Origin: Prorocentrum cordatum
Lineage: Eukaryota; Sar; Dinophyceae; Prorocentrales; Prorocentraceae
DNA length: 64,000 nucleotides
Assembly (NCBI GenBank): GCA_963575745.1
Contig: CAUYUJ010014354.1
Location: 188,001-252,000, forward strand
Direction: 5' to 3'
Of this stretch, positions 59,652 through 64,000 are shown one piece after another. Position numbers and translations under genes: made by a program. The notes below the pieces were generated by a model. It was given only the letters and a program-made list of their open reading frames with translations, made no database searches and had not been told where the DNA came from. Position 1 is the first letter of the stretch, and each line of letters begins with the position of its first letter.

Positions 59652-59654
59652 GGC

Positions 59655-61753
59655 ATGGCGTCGGGTCAGCGGCCGAAGCGGCCCCGAACACGCTCCGAAG
59701 CATTAATTGAGGTCCACCGCGGCCCGTATGTTTCCCAGGCAACATTGTCTCACGTGCTCACTTACGTTCGCGACAATGGGTTGCCAGGCGCTGTCTCTCG
59801 GGGGTCCCGATAGAAGGCATATGACAAACATGCGGTCGATGATCGTAACACATATGGCCGTATATTGAATGGCATGCAGATGCCTTTTGGCGGCGAGAAC
59901 GATGGGGGCACATTTGAGAATTGCGCGCGTAGCCCAGGGGGTTCTTGCGCGCCACACGCAGGGAAAGCAGGCCGTTCAGGTCATCGACGTGCTGCCACTT
60001 GCAAAACCAGCCATGTTATTTAGCTGTGTATTGGAAACTAATGCTTTACTTCCACGGTATATCGCAGCGCGATCCTCTCGCGAAGGGCAAAGACTACCGT
60101 GGTACGCATGCTGTGTACGGGTCTTTTGCCGAATTCGACGAACACTTGCACAGCGAAGATCTATGTTTCACCCTCAACGCCGCGCGCACTGCCAAGGTGA
60201 AAGATATGCCCGGGGGGCATCGGGCAATCTATCCGCATGATGCTCAGCGAGCTTTGTTTTGATAGATCGGTGGCGCTAACTTTGAGACAACGGGGGTTGC
60301 GCTCGATGTATCTGCGTCGGGCGACGCAGCAACATGGACAACGGTAGCTGCGATATTGGCGAATGTTATAGGAGACGAGGAGGCACTGATGGGGGCTTCA
60401 TATGAACAAGGGGCACGCTGGTTCTAAGCCCTGCGCAATGTGCATGAACGTCCTTAACAAGAAATTCGGCTACACACAATTCGACAGTTCGGGGACATGC
60501 GCTGATGATCCCCGTCCTGGCAAAAGCAAACCCGCATACACCACCGTCGCGACAGTCGTCGCGATCTTGGAGCGGTTGCGCCCTGATTTGGAGAGGTACC
60601 AGCGAGACGAGCTCACAGACGCGCAATGCACATCTGTCACGCAGGTGAAAAGTTGGAATTTCCATCGAATGCATGTCGCACTGGGCCCGTTTCTTGGATA
60701 CTTGGTGATGACATTCTTTTACTTCGATTGGATGCACGTATATTTCGTTAGTGGCATTTTAGATCGGGAAGTCTGGGCAACAAAGATTTCAAGAGGCTGT
60801 GCAGCGCCGACGACCTCCACGACTACTTAACGAAGTGGGCGCGGCCATCTAAACGCCACTCTGCTGCAACAGTCTTGGAAACGGGAGACTTCCAGGCGAG
60901 TGCCTCGAAAGAGCTATCTGCGATTCCCGTGCTGGCTCTATACATCAGGCAAGTCATTGTCAATGCACCATCATGCGATGCAGTCGCAGACCAGATAGCA
61001 AGCATGCTGGCGTCATGTGACGCCGTGGATGTTATTCTCTGCGCGTCGAGGCGATTGCCATGCACACGCAACGATGTTGAGTCAGCAGTGTTGAAACATT
61101 TGAAGCTTCACCAGCGCGCATATGGTGCCAACTATTGGGTGAATAAACATCACACGGCTATCCACTTGGCTGATATGTTTGAGAAGCATGGTGCTTCATC
61201 AGGTTTTGCCCAAGAGCGGAAACATAAACATGCCAACATAGTTGCAAAAGACCACCTGTGCAAGACGAGGCCCGGGAAGGCTGTACTGATCCAGCTCACG
61301 GCTCAGCACATGCATGATATACAGAGCATCCGCGGGTTGTCACTGGAGTGCGAGTTCGAATGCGCCACAGCTGCAAGCGAACGTTTGCTGAGTGTCTTGC
61401 AGCAGCTGCGGCCAGGCACGCATGCAGCAGTCTCGACCATTGAAGCGCACACCGAGCATGGAAGAAAACTCAAACGTGGTGACATAGTGTTGGTGGGGCG
61501 CGATCGTGGCCACGTTGCAGTCCAAGTGTGGTTCCACGTGAAATGCGACGGCGATCCGCCGCAGAGCTTAGTTCCGATTCGGATTACAAAGCGTGTGCAT
61601 GGGAACGAACACTTTTCTAGGCATGTCATCGATGATGCCCGCGATCCCGTTCTCATCCCCTTCGTTTCGTTGAAGTCTCCAGTGGTTTACAGGAGAGTTG
61701 GCGATCATATGGCGTGCATTTGGCCCGTCGAATACAGTAAACTGTTCTGTTAG
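59655..61753 (+). pseudogene. Dinoflagellate transposase-like family gene, frame-broken
   Basis: About 690 codons over several frames. From the ATG: G-P-Y-V-S-Q-A-T-L-S-H-V-L-T-Y-V-R-D-N-G-L-P-G-A-V-S-R, a TAG at 59811, then N-T-Y-G-R-I-L-N-G. A shift leads to L-M-L-Y-F-H-G-I-S-Q-R-D-P-L and A-R-T-A-K-V-K-D-M-P-G-G-H (60040-60220). Then G-D-E-E-A-L, N-K-G-H-A-G-S-K-P-C-A-M-C (60402), F-D-W-M-H-V-Y-F-V-S-G (60725), a shift near 60770, and K-H-H-T-A-I-H-L..G..E-R-K-H-K (61145-61230). The D-x-M-H..G and H-x-x-x-H-L..E-R-K-H-K blocks resemble EnSpm/CACTA-type transposases. Family membership is from memory. At least three shifts and one stop make it non-functional as written. Confidence 0.6.
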
Positions 61754-61771
61754 CGCATACTTGAGAAGAAG

Positions 61772-64000
61772 AAAATTAGGCGAACGGAATTCCCCACATA
61801 AAGATGTTACGGGGTTCCATTGATTCTTGTCTGCGCTCTGGTGGGGCCTCCCTGGAGGGGTGGGAGGGGCACGAAACCTGATGAATAATAGTGTGTGCGA
61901 ATACCCTGCCTGCTCTGGTGGGGCCTCCCTGGAGGGGTGGGAGGGGCACGACACCTGATAAATAACATGGTGTGCGAATACCCTGCCCGCTCTGGTGGGG
62001 CCTCCCTGGAAGGGGCGGGAACGGCACGAAATCTAATAATAAACTATGGCGTGCGAATGCCCTGCCCGCTCAGGCGGGGCCTCCCTGGAGGGGTGGCAGG
62101 GGCATGAAACCTGATAAACCATATGGTGTGCGAATACCCTGCCCGCTCTGGCGGGGCCTCCCTGGAATGTTGGGAGGGGCGCGAAACCTGATAAATAACA
62201 TGCTGTGCGGATACCCTGCCCGCTCTGGTGGGGCCTCCCTGGAGGGGTGGAGGGGCACGAAACCTGATAAATAATATGGTGTGTACCCTGCCCGCTCTTG
62301 TGGGGCCTCCCTGGAGGGGTGGGAGGGGCACGAAACCAGATAAATAACATGGTGTGCGATTACCCTGCTCGCTCAGGCGGGGCCTCCCTGGGGTGGGAGG
62401 GGCACGAAACCAAATAAATAACATGGTGTGCGAATAATCTGCTTGCTCAGGCGAGGCCTCCCTGGAGGGGGTGGGAAAGGCTCGAAAACTTATAAATAAC
62501 ATGGTGTGCGAATACTCTGCTTGCTCAGGCGGGGCCTCCCTGGATGGGCGGGAGGGGCACGAAACCTTATAAATAACATGGTGTGCGAACACCCTTCCCG
62601 CTCAGGCGGGGCCTCCCTGGAGGGGTGGGAGGGGCACGAAACCTTATAAATAACATGGTGTGCGAATACCCTGCTCGCTCAGGCGGGGCCTCCCTGGAGG
62701 GATGGGTGTGGCAGGAAACCTAATAAATATCATGGTGTGCGGATGCCCTGCCCGCTCTGGTGGGGCCTCCCTGGAGGGGTGGCAGGGGCATGAAACCTGA
62801 TAAATAATATGGTGCGCGAATACCCTGCTCGCTCAGGCGGGGCCTCCCTGGAGAGGTGGGAGGGGCACGAAACCTGATAAATAATATGGTGTGCGAATAC
62901 CCTGCTCGCTCAGGCGGGGCCCCCTGGAGGGGTGGGAGGGGCACGAAACCTGATAAATAACATGGTGTGCGAATACCCTGCTCGCTCAGGCGGGGCCTCC
63001 CTGGAGGGGTGGGAGGGGCACGAAACCTGATAAATAACATGGTGTGCGAATACCCTGCCTCGCTCAGGCGGGGCCTCCCTGGAGGGGTGGGAGGGGCACG
63101 AAACCTGATAAATAACATGGTGTGCGAATACCCTGCTCGCTCAGGCGGGGCCTCCCTGGAGGGGTGGGAGGGGCACGAAACCTGATAAATAACATGGTGT
63201 GCGAATACCCTGCTCGCTCAGGCGGGGCCTCCCTGGAGGGGTGGGAAGGGGCACGAAACCTGATGAATAACATGGTGTGCGAATACCCTGCTCGCTCAGG
63301 CGGGGCCTCCCTGGAGAGGTGGGAGGGGCACCAAACCTGATAAATAACATGGTGTGCGAATACCTTGCTTGCTCAGGCGGGCCCTCCCTGGAGGGGTGGG
63401 AGGGGCACGAAACCTGATACATATCATGGTGTGCGAATACCCGGCTCGCTCAGGCGGGGCCTCCCTGGAGGGGTGGGAGGGGCACGACACCTGATAAATA
63501 ATATGGTGTGCGAATACCCTGCTCGCTCAGGCGGGGCCTCCCTGGAGGGGTGGGAGGGGCACGAAACCTGATAAATAACATGGTGTGCGAATACCTTGCT
63601 CGCTCAGGCGGGGCCTCCCTGGAGAGGTGGGAGGGGCACCAAACCTGATAAATAACATGGTGTGCGAATACCTTGCTTGCTCAGGCTGGGCCTCCCTGGA
63701 GGGGTGGGAGAGGCACGAAAACTTGTAAATAACATGGTGTGCGAATGCCCTGCTCGCTCAGGCGGGGCCTCCCTGGAGGGGTGGGATGGGCAGGATACCG
63801 GATAAATAACATGGTGTGCGAACACCCTTCCCGCTCTGGTGGGGCCTCCCTGGAGGGGTGGGAGGGGCACGAAACCTGATAAATAGCATGGTATGCGAAT
63901 ACCCTGCTCGCTCAGGCGGGGCCTCCCTGGAGGGATGGGTGGGGCAGGAAACCTGATGAATATCATGGTGTGCGAATGCCCTGCTCGCTCAGGCGGGGCC
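61772..64000 (-). mobile_element. Composite satellite element H (head-2/tail-2 family, inverted), truncated by window end
   Basis: The tail at 61772-61815 has GGCGAACGGAATTCCCCACA followed by TAAAGATGTTAC. It is followed by about 28 units of 77 bp with CGGGGCCTCCCTGGAGGGGT, GGGAGGGGCACGAAACC, GATAAATAACATGGTGTGCG and AATACCCTGCTCGCTCAGG. These differ from elements F and G mainly in the AT-rich third of the unit. The head would lie beyond 64000. No gene is present. Confidence 0.75.

Overview
The window reads as dinoflagellate nuclear DNA. Evidence: it is GC-rich and gene-poor; it holds two Ty1/copia-order retrotransposons with the accessory domains typical of dinoflagellate copies; it has three degenerate matches to the dinoflagellate spliced leader, two of them just upstream of ORF starts; and it carries a transposase-like family I know only from dinoflagellates. 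No ordinary intact housekeeping gene is visible. The species cannot be named. A 100-N gap (47180-47279) shows this is an assembly scaffold, so some frame breaks may be base-calling errors.

Layout. 1-5.0 kb: degenerate tandem satellites and a diverged pair of repeats. 5.04-13.24 kb: a decayed copia-type LTR retrotransposon on the minus strand, with ~200-bp LTRs, a primer-binding site, and gag, protease, methyltransferase-like, integrase, RT and RNase H remnants. 13.3-21.7 kb: microsatellites, fold-back structures and a satellite-bearing composite element. 21.780-38.312 kb: a structurally complete 16.5-kb copia-type LTR retrotransposon on the minus strand, with 284-bp LTRs (5 differences), a 5-bp target duplication AGGGG and an initiator-Met-type primer site. 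Its near-continuous coding region runs gag, zinc knuckle, Tpt1/KptA-like RNA 2'-phosphotransferase, RING-H2, aspartic protease, methyltransferase-like region, integrase, RT, RNase H. It is studded with tens of copies of a compensated 14-nt hairpin that mostly encodes the linker A-G-x-P-A.

39.3-46.3 kb: four abutting composite elements of two families. Each has a structured hairpin head, a pyrimidine-rich or CATAC-rich spacer, a long 77- or 90-bp tandem array and a conserved tail. A fifth copy begins at 61.77 kb and runs off the window. 46.3-48.3 kb: minisatellites and a duplicated segment at the assembly gap. 48.5-61.75 kb: plus-strand broken genes (one pair starting at a spliced-leader relict), a head-to-head pair of Gly/Tyr-rich repeat-protein genes, a cluster of palindromes, and a broken gene of the dinoflagellate transposase-like family.

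The most noteworthy system is the 16.5-kb element. It combines an RNA-repair-type enzyme, a ubiquitin-ligase-type RING and a methyltransferase-like segment with a copia replication module, and seems to have been colonised by a small palindromic repeat that is tolerated as protein linker.
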